Source: Hemileia vastatrix
Taxonomy: Eukaryota; Basidiomycota; Pucciniomycetes; Pucciniales; Zaghouaniaceae
Length of the DNA: 64,000 bases
NCBI GenBank assembly: GCA_030280995.1
Contig: JASXTE010000044.1
Span: forward strand, 62,001-126,000
Direction: 5' to 3'
The notes under the pieces are model-generated. The model ran no database searches and had not been told where the DNA came from. It saw only the letters and a program-made list of their open reading frames with translations. Below are positions 1 through 13,041 of this stretch, one piece after another. Made by a program: the position numbers and the translations under genes. Numbering within the stretch: position 1 is the stretch's first letter; every line of letters starts with the position of its first letter.

Positions 1-2840
1 TTTTACATTATCCTTTACTCGTCATAATTTAATATTGATGACATAATTTATTCAATTAAATTATAATTCGATCATTCACAGAGTGAAACATGGTGAAAAA
101 ATCATAAGTTTATTCTACTGAGGCGAAAAGTGGATTTTTTCTTCATTTTACAATTTTCTTTTAAATAAATACTCAAAAGCAGTCACAAGAGTAGAAGAAT
201 TAAATGTCAACTGAGTTTCATGACCCTGCGGCCATAAGTTGAGGAGAACATTGACAATTGACACTAGTAGAATGGTAAAATGGTAAAATGGTAAAATAGT
301 AAAATGACTCGATTAGCCAAGAACAAGAAAGAAGAAAGAACAAGTTAGAACATTCTTCATCCTTGAGAAAACTTTTTTCACACGGCCTGAGGAATGACCT
401 GTGACATTAGGCAAAAAATTAAAACGCTGAAAAGCATGAAGAACAATCAAAGAAAGCACATTAACACGTGTCCTGTCGCTCATTCTTTTTCTCTTTCTTT
501 CTCTCATCTCTCTTTGACTTGGCGTTGAAATCACCTGCTGCCAATGTGTCCGAGTAATGTGATTTAATTCTGAATTAACTTGTCCACAAATTCCAAGTGA
601 AAAGAGAGAAAAACACTAACCACAGTCTATTATTGAAAGTGAGAGCAGGAAGATCACTCTGCTAAAGGCAAAGGGAATGAAATGATGAAGAAATGAAAAA
701 AGAACCAGTGACAAAGTGAAAAAAATGAAGAAACGAGTAAAAGAGTAAAAGAGTGAAGAAGAAAATTTCATATGCACAAAGCTGATCATGCTACGAATCC
801 CTTGATGCAATTAGATGAAACGCTTTTTTTTCCTTCTTCTCTCCTCCATCATTGTCAAAATTAAATGACGCCCAAAGTTCGTAAGGAGAAAAAATCGAAT
901 TTTCTCAGAATTTTCAATCGAATCAATTTTGATCCTCACTTTATTGACTGTTGATTAATGAATACTGAAGAAATCATTTGACTTGATCATCGAGTGAAGA
1001 AATTCATTTTCAATGAAAATTAATGGAGCAAAAGATCAAATAGCGAATGGATTTACTCGGTTCTTGCTTCATGCTTCTTCTTTTCTTCTTTCTTTCTTCT
1101 TCCTCCTTCCTTCTCGCCTTAGTTATCGTTTTAAATGAAACGTTTTGTTGTAATGGCCATCACTTTGTCGGTCATGATTGAATCAATCATTCTTAAGGAG
1201 AAGAAAATAACTAAACACACTTTCGCACGTAGTCGAATCAATCTTTTTATCCTCATCAGTAAGGCATGAACGACTGACCGAATTGCCCTTGTACCTCGAA
1301 TTTATCCGATACATCGTCTACATTTATTGCTAGATCTACCTTAAGCGAAAAACTATCTTCCACTCATGACTCTTGTCACAAGTTATGTTGACTATTGTAT
1401 CGGTTTCACTTTCCTTCAACTTGGTGAGTTCATTTAAATGCATAAACTTGTCAAGTGGTAAATTCATCCGGGAAAAATATGAAAAAGGCCACCTGGTTCA
1501 TCCGATTATCTACTGTACATTCTTATTATTCATCCGATGCAAACTTTCCGCACCATTCGATAATAAACTTTTACATCGGATCAACGGATATCTTGCCAAT
1601 TTTTACTTCAATTCACCTTTGACCTGGTCAACGTGGTCTGCTATTGTCACTTTAATCCTCTGTTACATTTTACACGGATTTGTTATTTAAAAACTCATAG
1701 TCTGTCATTTAAAATATAGCGTATCTGGTTACAAAGTACTTCATGTGGCACAACATGGTCAAATGAAGAGTAGAACTAACCACTTACTGAACTCGCTTGG
1801 AATCATGTGAAGTAATGTCATGAAGTAATGTCAAGTGAAATAGTTAATACGCAAACATACAATTATAAAAGTAACATGCAACGCTTCATTTGCTTTTTAT
1901 CTGACCAATTGGTGTCAATCGAGTCCAAAGTGAATCCAGTGAACCTTGGATCTTGCCGTCTACTCATTCTTTAATTGATGTCCGACGATCCTATGTAATC
2001 CTTTTGAGTCTTCTTGTCTTTCAAGTCCTCCAAGTCCTCTTCGGGCTAATTATTCTGACCGTAAATCCTGGTTGAACATGCAATATGTTAATTCTAGTGT
2101 TTACTCAGTCCGTTCCGATGAATGAATACGAATTGAGTTTCAAAGAATCTAGTATAGTTGGAAACAGTTGACCCTTGAAAACCGGCTAATTAGATGCAAT
2201 TAAATCATTCGATTTGACATGACCATTGAGAAGAGTACTTTAATAAGTAAGTTGCTTAATCAAACGTGCATGTGCAATCGAGTGAGTCAGGTGGTTGAAA
2301 GAATTTAATTCGTCCAGACAGATCCAACCATCGCGATTCGCTCGGATAAATATTCTGCCTCGCAAGGTTGTCGACAAGGTCGATTATTTCTACATCACAC
2401 AATTCAATGACCGGTTAGAAATGTCGTCCAATTCGCCCAACTGAATGGAAGATGCCTAACGCGAATCATGTGAATGACATCGAACATCGATTGTGTCTGA
2501 CTAGACTTTCAACTGAAATAGTTTTAAAGGAAAAGTCTTTTCTTATATTTTTTCCTTTCTTTGTTTTGTTTGTCCTTGTCATTTAATCGAATCAGTAATA
2601 TGAGTAAGTTATCTCTTACATCATTCACCAGCTGGAGAGAAGTACTGCACTAATTTTACATTTCTTACAAATTAAATTGTCCAAAACTGTCTTGCAATAT
2701 CACAATTTTGGCTGTTGCCAGATAACTCAATAGTAAAAACTCACACTGTCTTGCAGTCCAAAGTGAATCCAGTCTTAGGTTTGGTGATCTGTTCTGTGTG
2801 TTGTATGTCTCTTACTTGAGTCAAAGGAGAAAATCCAATT

Positions 2841-2879
2841 TGCATCAGAACACTTTGGCCGGGGCAGTGTTCTGATGCA
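2841..2879. repeat. Perfect 14-bp inverted repeat with GC-rich 11-nt loop
   Basis: The arms TGCATCAGAACACT (2841-2854) and AGTGTTCTGATGCA (2866-2879) are exact reverse complements around the loop TTGGCCGGGGC. The GC-rich loop stands out in this AT-leaning stretch. The stem is too short for a typical animal pre-miRNA. No transposon ORF lies nearby. Confidence 0.85.
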
Positions 2880-3169
2880 CAAGTCGACAGTATACAGTCA
2901 ACAGTCGACAATGGTCATCAAGTCACTAAGTCATCGAGTCATCGAGTCATCAAGTCATCAAGTGTTCATCATCAGTTTTACACACTCAAGTAGTCCATTG
3001 AATCAGTGGGGAAGACTGATCATTGTCGATTGGACTGCTAATGGTGATTGATTCTCGTGTATGTCTCAGTGCTTAGGATAATCTTTGACCGAGGTCGACT
3101 GTGCCAATCTGACATCGAGGACAACTCACCACACATTTAACAGGGACAACAGTAACAAGTTAATGGCTT

Positions 3170-3219
3170 TTTATCGCTAAATGTTCACTCGTGAGACAAT
3201 TTATCGCTAAATGTTCACT
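3170..3219. repeat. Direct duplication of a 20-bp word, 30-bp period
   Basis: The word TTTATCGCTAAATGTTCACT occurs at 3170-3189 and again, identically, at 3200-3219, separated by 10 bp. It looks like a recent local tandem duplication. Confidence 0.9.
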
Positions 3220-5029
3220 TGATGGATTCACCTTTTATTCGGCATTAACAAAAGAAAATAGTCACATTGGATTGTATCTTGACGATGTTATCGACAGAAC
3301 TTTGTTACAACCTTCGATCTAAATTGACCATTTAAACTGTTTTAATCGTTGTATTCTTCTCAACCGCAGCCAAATGGACGAGACGACCATTGACTGTAAG
3401 CCAATGATTGTACTTGTGGAAAATAACATGAAAAAGTCGACAGGAGAGTCTAAAGAGTCTAAAAGAGTCTCAAAGAGTAGAGAAAGTCTAAAAGTCAACG
3501 AGAGTCAAAGAGGCAAAGAGTCAGAGAGTCAGGAAAGCAGAGAGGCAAAAAAGTCCCATCATCACAAAAGAACAAAGAACCAGTCAAGAAGGAAGAAAAA
3601 GAGAGAAAAAGAGAGAAAAAGAAAGAAAAAGAAAGAAAAAGACGCGGGGAAACGAATTGCGCTACTTGTAAGACTTTTCTTTCCGTCGCTTTTTCCTCTG
3701 GTTTTCCTCTGGCTTTCTACCATCTCAGCCCCAGACATGTTCTCCACAATGAATGGTTAACTGGGTCCTCTCAGCAGCTCACAAGTTCACCAGCTCACCA
3801 GCTCAGCTGCTCCTGATGAACAAGTGAGCTAGTAAAACCCTTTACTTGCAACTCGAATAAAGTTCAACTCGGTCGACTTTGCAAGTAAAGTTGAACGTAG
3901 TGCAAAGTGTGCTCACTTGCACTTTTTTCCTGTTTTGCTTTGCCAGTGGAAAGAAAACTTGCACCGAGAGGGGACGGACGATTGATTATCCGATGCAGTG
4001 ACAGGTGATGTCGAACAGTCATCCGAGTCTAGGAGAAAAAGAGAGAAAGTCTAACCATCAAACAGTCTAGGAGTCAAAGAGTCAAAGAGCTGGTTTGGAA
4101 AATTCGACTAGAACTGGTGAAAAATAACTCGCCTCCCAAGTACAAAGAGAAGACTTGAAGAATGGAAGAGATGTCATCTCTTAACTCGTATCTCTATATT
4201 TTGATCCAATCCACCTCCTCATGCCAACTTGATTGACAATGCATCCCATAATCGGCAGGGAAGAAACTGATGTAACTAACACCGAATGACTGATGTCCTA
4301 TACTGAGAGTTCTCTTATGTTCTCTCCTTTCTTCTTGTCTCGAGTTCACTTCATTGGTTGCTTCTGTCCGTTTGTGCTGCTATTTCTCTTCTCTTTTATT
4401 CTTTTCTCTTCTTTTTTATTCTTTTTTCTTCTTTTTTATTCTTTTTTCTTCTTTTCTCTTCTTTGCAATTTCCATTGTCGCACATTCACAGCACTATGCA
4501 CTTTTCTGATGAAGTGGTTCGCGTTCAAGGTGAATGATATTCCCGACAAAAAGGAGTTTCATGCTGAGTACGAGTTAAGACTCACAAGACTTACAATTCA
4601 CAATTCACAACTGACTGATACTTACTAACAAACTAAGATGCTTACTTACTCAACAATCGATCGAGTCATACACTCGTCAATTGTTCGGTGAGAAATTAAG
4701 GCTTCGTCAGTCATGGCAAAGTATTAAGTCAGTCAAGACGATTCTTACAAAAAAGTAGGGTAGAAAAAAAGCACAGAAAGTACTTTCACTTTGACATCAC
4801 TTGTATTCTCCAATAACAAATCCTCGCCGATAATTCAACTTACACTCACAGGGCCAACTATTCACACAGATATACACACACATCAGTTAAATACCTTTTA
4901 TCGGCACAAATAACTTGACTTTAGTCTCATGAAGCCAGTGACATCAATCGATCATTGATACTTCATTTTTATCGCTTTCATCTTTGGGCAAATTCAATCT
5001 ACGAGTCACTTTGTGAATGTTTCTATCTT

Positions 5030-5076
5030 CATCTGCTTTCATCTGCTTTCATCTGCTTTCATCTTCTTTCATCTGC
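5030..5076. repeat. Tandem CATCTGCTTT repeat, 10-bp unit
   Basis: About four and a half copies of CATCTGCTTT stand head to tail, one with a CATCTTCTTT variant. Noncoding. Confidence 0.85.
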
Positions 5077-6409
5077 TGCCTTTTTTACTGACATGTTGAC
5101 ATGACTGCATCACTGCATCACTGCATTACAGTATCACAACATTATCAGAACATTTTGAAGAACATTTAGAAAGAAATTTCTTATTCCGTCCAGTCACTTG
5201 TGGCAATGGAAAAACCTTTGAACTTTTCCCTCTGAACCATCAAATAGTTTAACAATCCAACAATCAAAGCATCAAAGTCCGATGTACTGACCGTTTGTCA
5301 CTGATCAAAAACAGATGTCACAGAGAATTGACGAATAACAAATAGACCCAAATACACTCAAATACACTCAAATATACTTTGATAGCCACAAAGCAGCAGT
5401 TACATTGAAACAGCTGAGAATAACTGTCTCGATCTGTGACATAAATTTACAATTTGCACTTGATGGTCATCTTGATGTTTCTACTTGCATGTTTCCCTCC
5501 ATTGATCAAAGGCATCAAAGAAAGATAAAAGTTGTACGATTTAACTGCTCGAACAATTTATCAAATGTTGTAGATGTTCATTCTACTTTAAACCTCAAAT
5601 GTAAAGTACATCAATTCAAATTTATTCATTTATTTTGAAAATTCATTCCGTTGAATTTCTCTCTGCATGTGCTTTCTGTGACTCACAAATGGGCCATGAG
5701 GTCATTCTAAATTGGACAAGCAAATGAATCAACTAAAATGACTAAAGAATGAATGACTTTGATAGACTGACTGCACTGTGAGCGAGCAATGAGTACAATT
5801 CAATCGATTTTACGAACATCACAAACGGATAAATGTGTCTGCCAAATGATTCATTCAAATGACTCCATCTCAACGAGATGTACCATTTTCGATGACCGCT
5901 GGCCGAACAAGATACAACAGTTACAAGATAGACAGACCAGAAAAGAGACAGAGAAAGAGAGGGAGAAAGAGAAAAATTACACACTGTCACATTACTTTCC
6001 ATGTTGCATGTAAAGTCGACGTTGACTTTGGATGGCCACGAGTAGGAGGAGGAAAAAGACACGACATAATGGTTTGGGCAACCTTAGCGTAATAATTCGA
6101 ATTCGGCGCGCAGACTGACAGCGCCAACTGCTTCGGTCTTAAGCTGAAAGATCGATCGTCCATTGAGAACATGTTTATCCTCAGTGAGCAGAATCCGAAG
6201 GTTCGAGCTCGAAAACTGGTCTATGTGTTGTATCTAGCATTTCAGTTGTATGCAGTTTCACCTGTGAACACTGGTACAACTCAGACCCCTCAACTAGTGA
6301 CAAAGCTCAGCTCAACGTTACGATTTTCATCTTTCATCCTTCTCTTCCACTGCCTTCATCACCTGTTAACCATCCTTTTTACTGACCAGGACTTGAGCTC
6401 AACAAGGAC

Positions 6410-7009
6410 ATGGACAAGGATACTCTTAGAAAACAAATTGAAAATATGAGATACCAGTCACAAATGGACCGCTGGCTTCTTTCACAGTCTATCGCTGCGT
6501 AAGTGTTCAACTGTTCTCTCCATCCTTGGGACTGTTCGACTGTTTTTAGACGAATAGATCTTTTCTCTAACAACCTATTGGTTTATCCTGTGTCACTGAT
6601 TGCATCGTGTCAAATCAATTTGTTAACAATAAGGTTTTTTAGCTACTCAGTGTTAAGACAGGTTGAAAATTAATTGAGTAAACGGATGCATAACACTGCA
6701 CAGACCGAACAGCAGTGCAAAGCTTCGCAGAACTCGAGGACCGGAGAATCGATCCAATGCTCAATTCGGGCCTCTCCCAGTTTCACTTGCACTTTCAATT
6801 GAATATTTTTTACACACGTGCATTTTGCTGTCAGAAATACTGGGCAACATTATTTCAATAGGTGACTGATGAAATATCTTTTCCTTCCTTCCATCTTTCA
6901 CAGGTTGCGCGAATACATCGAAGAAAATGAACCTCACGACCCTTTAATACATGCACCGGACAAGAAAAACAATCCTTGGGCTGAAAAGAGCAAATGTCTC
7001 ATTATTTAG
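6410..7009 (+). CDS. Ggamma30A: G protein gamma subunit (Ggamma30A/Ggamma13-like), two coding exons
   Basis: This gene encodes a small heterotrimeric G-protein gamma subunit that pairs with G-beta and anchors it to the membrane. The coding exons are 6410-6498 and 6904-7009; joined, they give 64 residues. The first exon starts at 6390 after a pyrimidine-rich acceptor (...ACTGACCAG) and ends at donor GTAAGT after TCTATCGCTGC. The second follows TTTCACAG. The peptide starts [16 protein letters not shown], continues [17 protein letters not shown], and has the G-gamma signature [10 protein letters not shown] followed by the CaaX box CLII. C-terminal Ile after CLI predicts geranylgeranylation of Cys61 and removal of the last three residues. 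Length and the NPxxEKxKC motif are as expected for the family. The [11 protein letters not shown] start and [10 protein letters not shown] end resemble Drosophila Ggamma30A more than Ggamma1; that comparison is from memory. The ATG at 6410 is chosen because it opens the conserved helix; 5'-UTR exons upstream are likely but not identified. Confidence 0.93.
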
Positions 7010-7171
7010 TCTCAACATTTAACTGGCAATGTTTAACAATACTCATTATCGGACCTCCATTTTTTTGTCATTCATTTTAACCATGTCATCTAATTTAATC
7101 GTTATATCATTCATCCCCTCTTCATTGTGTCCATTCTCAACCTTCTGAAAAGTGTAATAGGTTTTTTCTAA

Positions 7172-7177
7172 AATAAA
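7172..7177 (+). terminator. Candidate poly(A) signal AATAAA of the G-gamma gene
   Basis: The hexamer lies 163 bp after the G-gamma stop codon, a normal short 3'-UTR distance. It is the first AATAAA downstream of the stop. Confidence 0.6.
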
Positions 7178-10100
7178 AAAACAGTCATCATCATACACAT
7201 TGACTGATGAAACAATCTGCCATTCAATGCAATTCTTGAATGTGTGGATGATAATTGAGGTGAAATCACTGCTGTTAAAGAGTCACTGTCATCATCAATG
7301 TCAATGTCCTCACTCAGTTTAACTGGTCCAGTATGTTGACTTGGTCAAGAGTTCCCAAGAGTTACAACAGTTGCACTGAATCAAGTAAAGTGAAGTAAAA
7401 TTGTTGTCGATTCGTCCTCCTTTCGTGCAGAGTGGAAATAACACAATGTAGACAAACATTGGTAACATCGACAACATGGATGACATCGGGCTCATTTTTG
7501 GGCAAAATTGCAAAGTGCCTGGATGAGACAGAAAGGCAGAGATGAAACGGACAAAAAGAGAGGAAAAGAGAGAAAAGAGAAAAGAGAAAGACTGAGATGG
7601 CGAGGGTTTATCCGTCGAACAGGGAGAACGCCTTTTCGAACTTACACGGCCAGGACAGACAGACTGCTGCTCACACTTTTACTTTATCTTTCACATTGAC
7701 TGTAACTTGGACTCTTACTCTTACTCACTCTTACTCACACTCTGACTTCATGGCAAAGGATTTATAAAAAGAACTATCTCAACACTTCTCAGTAGTTGGC
7801 ATTGCAGCTGTGGTCTATTGAATCGAGTCATTACGTGACATCCGTCAACATATGCTTCTGCTTTTGGCACCAAGTGCAAAGTTGTATTTAACGTTTTTAC
7901 TAGGTCAAATTGGATTGGAATAAAATTCACCATCAGTTATTCCGGTGATCGGAATTTGGACGTCGAGCAACCGATGGGCATATTTACTTGAATTTACTTG
8001 ACCTGGCACAGTTAAATCCACTAAGCGAGTAGACTACTTTAACTATACTTTTACTACTTTGACTACTTTCACTTCTTTCACTTGTTCACTTCTTCGCTAT
8101 GCTCCCCTCGACTAATGCATTTGGTGGCTTGTTGGACTTTTTGCCAGAACGTTTTGCCTTTTTGATAGCGATGTTGATGCAATCACTTAGTCTCGAGGTG
8201 TACAGCTGAGGCCACTTTGTTTCCTCACGAATATTCACACACATACATTTTATCGCTCTTTTCTCTTTCCTTTCTCTTTCCTTTCTCTCTCCTTTCTCTC
8301 TCTCTCTCTCTTTTCTTCCACTCTTCTCCTTGAGTACTTTTTTCTCCACTCGGCATTTGAAGGAGCACAAATTACTGAAAAGTATAAAAAATCATAAAAG
8401 TTCACCGAGAATGCACTTCGTCATAAGAAAATGTAATAACCCACCCAATGACAATTTTTCCCGAATTTTGGTGAGAACAATTTAAATGCAATTTAATCAA
8501 TTTATACGGCAGCCTTTTTTTCCCTTTGCACAAAAAAAAAGTCATCGGCATCTCACAACGATGACGACGACGACGAGCTGAGGATTTTGCAGCAAGTTAT
8601 TTGACAGTTTAAAGAAAATTACACTTCATGTCCAACAAAGTATTGAGAATATTATAAAGGAAGTCAGCTTTTGTCCTTGTCGATGACTTATTTCATCGTC
8701 CAACTCTCGATAAGACTGGTACTATGAAAGGCTGACTTTAACTTTGTGTCAAAGTTTCATTTGTCGATTGGTTCTTTTTGTAAAGACAAAGATGGCGAGA
8801 ACTTTTTCACTCGTTCCATTTTTCCATTTTTCCTTTTTCCTTTTTTACTTTTCATCATTCGCTCTGAGCTGTTGCTCAACTAGCAATATCACTGGGTTTG
8901 TCGATAAAATTACTTTGCAGTCGACGGCAAGAACATCCCAACTTTCATTCAACTCGATCGCTTGTACAACAAGTCAACTCACTCGTTCTTCTTTTTATTC
9001 TTTTCCTTCTTTCACTTCTTTTCCTTCATCAAATTTTTCCCTCCATCCAGTTCAATGTGTGATTTTAAGCTCATGTTCATTTTTTTTACTTGTTTTGCCA
9101 CTTGCTTGTTTAATTTGTTCTTCCCTTTTTGTCCCCTGGAGGTCAACAGTGACCAGTCGGCGCAAAGACAAGCAAAAAGAACTGGTAAGACTCTCGGAGA
9201 GTTCAATTACAGACACATGTGGCTTTGAAACAATATTTCATCTTGATACTTGTGTCAGCACAAAGTGAATTTCATTCAATCGAATACGGATGATCAATGG
9301 ATGTTGCTGAACACGCGTTGGAGAGACAACACGAACCATTTGAAGATAAAAACATTGTCAACAAAAAGACCAAATGTGATGTCGAATATCGAATGTTGAA
9401 TGGTGAATGGTGAAAGTTAAAAGTTGAAAGTTGAAAGTGAACATTGGAAAGTTTGCAGGCACTTTAAGTGACTTGCATGAGAGATTTTGTGTGTCTCTTT
9501 GAGATCATTTGTTAGTGAATTTGCTTGTGAAGAAATGTCATGGTGGAGAAATTCGCTTATCGCTACAATTGTCGCCTCGTACTGGATCGTCCTTCCTGAT
9601 TCTTCTGTTCATCTGTTCATCTTTTCATCTTTTCATCTTTTCGCCCGTTGTTTTGTTGGTGGCTCTGTTTTGACTTTTCTGCCTTTTCTGTCCTGTTGTG
9701 ATGTTGGTGCTTCCTTTACTATTGGACAAGTTGCCACCGAATGGCAAAAGTCGAGTGTTCTCGGGGCAGAAAGAGTGACTGATGTCTTCATCTTTTTTCT
9801 TTCATCAGTTATATTCACTTTGACTCTTTTTCTTTCCTTTTCACTGACGGACAGATGCTCATTTGGTCGCAACAAAGTGAAAAGTCACTGTTACATTTTG
9901 TGAAATATCTTTAGTCCTCAAGTCCATTCTTTTTGTCGGTTGATTTTTTCTCCCTTTCTTGTACACGCCTTGTCTCTCATTTCTCCGAATCTTTTTCTTC
10001 ATTGTTGATGGTAACAGTTAGAGATTTTCATTCACCCGGGCTACATTTTGTATCCAAAATATAACATCTAACATCCAACATCTTACATACATCTTACATC

Positions 10101-10493
10101 TTACATCTTACATGATTCTTACTCAGTATGTTGTGTTGTGTGTTGTTGTGTTCTGTTGTATTCTGTTGTATTCTACTGTGTTCTGTTTTCCTCTTTGACT
10201 TCGATTGGAGAAGCACATTCACATTTGCTTTGGTTCTTCTTTTTTTCGGCATTTCATCTTTGATTTGTGGCATGCACAAAGAACCAAGAGAAAAAAATGA
10301 AAAAAGAAACAGCAAAGAAAAAAAAATTCTTTCATCTTCTTCTCTCTTTTTCACATTGGTAAGTTCAACAGTAATATTTTTCTCCTTCCTGTGATCCGAA
10401 TGAAATTTTTTGCCTCCAGCTGTAAAATATCTCTTCCAATGGGCAAGTAGAAGCCACTTTCTTTGCTTTTTTGCTTTTACTCTTTCTTCTTTC

Positions 10494-10530
10494 TCTTCTT
10501 CTTCTTCTTCTTCTTCTTCTTCTTCTTCTC
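10494..10530. repeat. TTC/GAA microsatellite
   Basis: An almost pure run of CTT triplets inside a longer polypyrimidine tract (about 10470-10555). Read in other frames it yields poly-Leu and poly-Arg peptides that should not be taken for genes. Confidence 0.85.
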
Positions 10531-11232
10531 CTCTTTTTCTTCTCTTCTCTCAGTACATGTGAACTCTTTACACCCTCTTCCTGTGCACCCATTTGCTGTG
10601 TGAGTTTTGAATTTGAATTCCAATTCAAACTTTCACCAGTCAATCCTTGCAAAAGAGCACTTAAAGAGCCATTTGCTTTTATTCCCCTGGATCAAGTGGA
10701 AAGAGAAACAAATTCAACGGCAGTTCTATACAAGCAAAGACAAAAAGCAGTAAAAAAAATAGACAATTGATTGAAAGAGGACCGAAAAATCTTCATTAAA
10801 TTGTCTCAGAGCTGACAGCTGTTTCAAAAACCTCCACAAATCGAGAGTAGAAAGGAAGAAAAGAAGTAAAAGAAGTAAAAGAAAAAAGTACGACATAAAG
10901 GCTGAGAACAAGTAAAGAACAGAACAATCGAACAACTGAGTAACATAACAACTGAACAACAGCCCAACAGAGAAATCGAGGAATACAGTTACTGTCATTC
11001 GAGTTACCACGTGACAAGTCGCCTTTTGACTTTCTCATTGATGGATGAAGAAAGGACTTACCGAAATGACCAACTGATTGTGGAGAAAACTTCTGGACCA
11101 TTGAAACTGTACAAGACTCACAACGAGTTGCTTTGTACACAGCTAAGAAGTCATAATAAATACTTTTCCATTTCTTTCATCTTCTCCTCTGCCTTCTTTG
11201 ACTTTTGCAAGTTCTTTGCCTTCTCTTTCTAG

Positions 11233-11277
11233 TTTTTCTTTCTAGTTTCTCTTTCTAGTTTCTCTTTCTAGTTTCTT
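11233..11277. repeat. Tandem TTTCTAGTTTCTC-type repeat
   Basis: Several copies of a 13-14-bp unit containing TTTCTAGTTT are arranged head to tail between pyrimidine tracts. Noncoding. Confidence 0.75.
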
Positions 11278-13041
11278 TTCTCCTCTGGCCTTTTCTTTGC
11301 CTTTTCTTCCCTTTTCTATCTTCTTTCCTTTTTGCTGTTCTCCTTTTCCCTGTTGCCCTGTTTGCTGAGCGCCCGATTCAAAGAGCCATTTCACACAAAG
11401 AACACAAAACACATCACAGTCAAGAGTGATGGTGAATGGATGAGAAAGTGTTTTTTTGTACCGTTAACTTTTTTTTCTTAGCTTTTTTCCTCTTTCCTTT
11501 TTCCCCTTCACTCACCAGTCACAATGCGGTTTGGGTGGACATAATAAATGATACATTCAACACATCAGAGGTGAAACTTCACTCCATTTCACCCTCATTA
11601 CACCTATGAAAACAGTTCTAACAAGTTCAAAATGAATTATGAGAACTCAAATGATGCCGACACTTTGGTCTAAGTGTTAATGTGAACTTGATCAAATGAT
11701 TTAAACCAAATAACTGACGCAATGAGCAAACTTTTTGAAACAAAGTAGTTCTTTGTGACACTTTTTCATTAGTTCTTTGGTTTTTATCTGTACAGTCAAG
11801 GATATTGAAAGTGGTGATGATGAAAGGGCACAAATAGTACCAACGAATGTACTCAGGTAACGAACTTTTCATCTTTGTGTAGTGTGTGTAGTGTGTGTAG
11901 TGTGTGTAATGTGTGTCTGTGTGTGTTTCAGTATTTTAGTATTTTAGTATTTCAGTGTTTCACTGTTTGCACAGAGATTTTCATGATAACGAGGATCAAT
12001 TGGCAACATGGGCAATATTAATACACGTCAATGAGAGGTAAAATTAGGCCATACAAATGTCCCCGTGTGCGTTATTAAGGTCCAACTGTTCTTTGTTTGA
12101 ATCTGTTTCTTTTTCGTTTTCGTTTTTTCTCTTTTTGCTGTAAAATGAGGGGCAAACATTCACAAATAGCAGTGAAAAATAAAATTCGATGAAAGTGAAA
12201 TAGAGATATAAAGAAAGAGGGGGAGAGCAAGTTAGAATACAAGATGAAAGCAATACGCGTCGAGTTGTATAGTTTGATGAGTGAAGTGAATGAGAATGAG
12301 GTTGAGGATTGAAAGAAGAAGAAGACAAGGAAAGACACGTGTCGTTAATCATCGAGTGACACACAAAAGATGGCAATTGACAGATGCATAAGCAGCATTA
12401 GAAGTACAAGAAGCAAAGGAAGAAGGAAAAAGGAAGGAATGGGTTAGTATGCAGTATACAGTATGCAGTACGAGGCAAAGAAAATGGAAAAGATGTAGAA
12501 GATGAAGATGAAGACGAAGATGAAGAAGATGAGGAAAATGAGTAAGATGAGAGAAATGAGGCATCAGAGTTGAACGTGAGTTGATGCCAATGGGGAGGAA
12601 ATAAACCAAAGTTGGTCGTTCGGACTGAGCATCGGCCGAGTGGTGATGGTATTTGCTACTTGCTACTTGCTGGTAAAACGTTGTATATGTCTGTGTGTGT
12701 ATTTGTGCATGTATGTTGCAGAGGCAAAGGCAGATGTGGAGCGAGTGTGAATCGGTGGTGGCAAAAGAGACAAAGAGGAAGCGAAAAGGATGCACGGGAG
12801 ATGCAGACAAATGCAGAGAAAGAAAGAGAAAGAAAGAGAAAGAAAGAGAAAGAAAGAAGAGAGAGAGAAGGAAAAGAGAAACAGATACACGTCGAGACTT
12901 AGAGGAAAAGGGAAAGAGAAAGAGAAAGTGAGAGAGAAAGTTTCATCTTGCTCGATCCTCGTTACATCGCAACACGAAGCATCAATAACACAATGAAGCC
13001 TTTTGCAAGGTTGAATCAGAACCAAAAATGGACACAATGAG

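Larger units (their letters stand above)
1..6389. other. Gene-poor AT-leaning region, no supported gene
   Basis: No open frame here shows recognisable protein similarity. The longest, about 100 codons from an ATG at 1385 on the plus strand, is AT-rich, has one hydrophobic stretch near its C-terminus and resembles nothing I know. The frame at 3374-3760 is a degenerate GAGTC/AAAGA repeat translated into Lys/Ser/Glu. The sequence holds short local duplications (2920-2962, 3170-3219, 5030-5076), a perfect hairpin at 2841-2879 and pyrimidine tracts around 4380-4460. The last few hundred bases could contain 5'-UTR of the G-gamma gene, but no 5' exon can be proven. Confidence 0.5.
7180..13041. other. 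Intergenic region, low-complexity tracts, no supported gene
   Basis: Open frames here are translations of polypyrimidine or polypurine tracts (8260-8320, 9000-9140, 10470-10540, 11160-11350, 12800-12940) and give F/L/S-rich or K/R/E-rich peptides without domains. Other contents are a TTC run near 10494-10530, 9-bp ATCTTACAT repeats near 10080-10112 and a TTTCTAG-containing tandem near 11233-11277. The segment below 13042 should hold the 3'-UTR of the minus-strand MAF1 gene, but I could not find a close minus-strand AATAAA. Confidence 0.5.

Noticed and set aside
1385..1690. About 101-codon open frame with a C-terminal hydrophobic stretch
   Set aside because: No domain or recognisable similarity; frames of this length are expected by chance in 64 kb of AT-leaning DNA.
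3374..3760. Lys/Ser/Glu-rich 128-codon frame
   Set aside because: Translation of a degenerate GAGTC/AAAGA repeat; the antisense frame is equally open.
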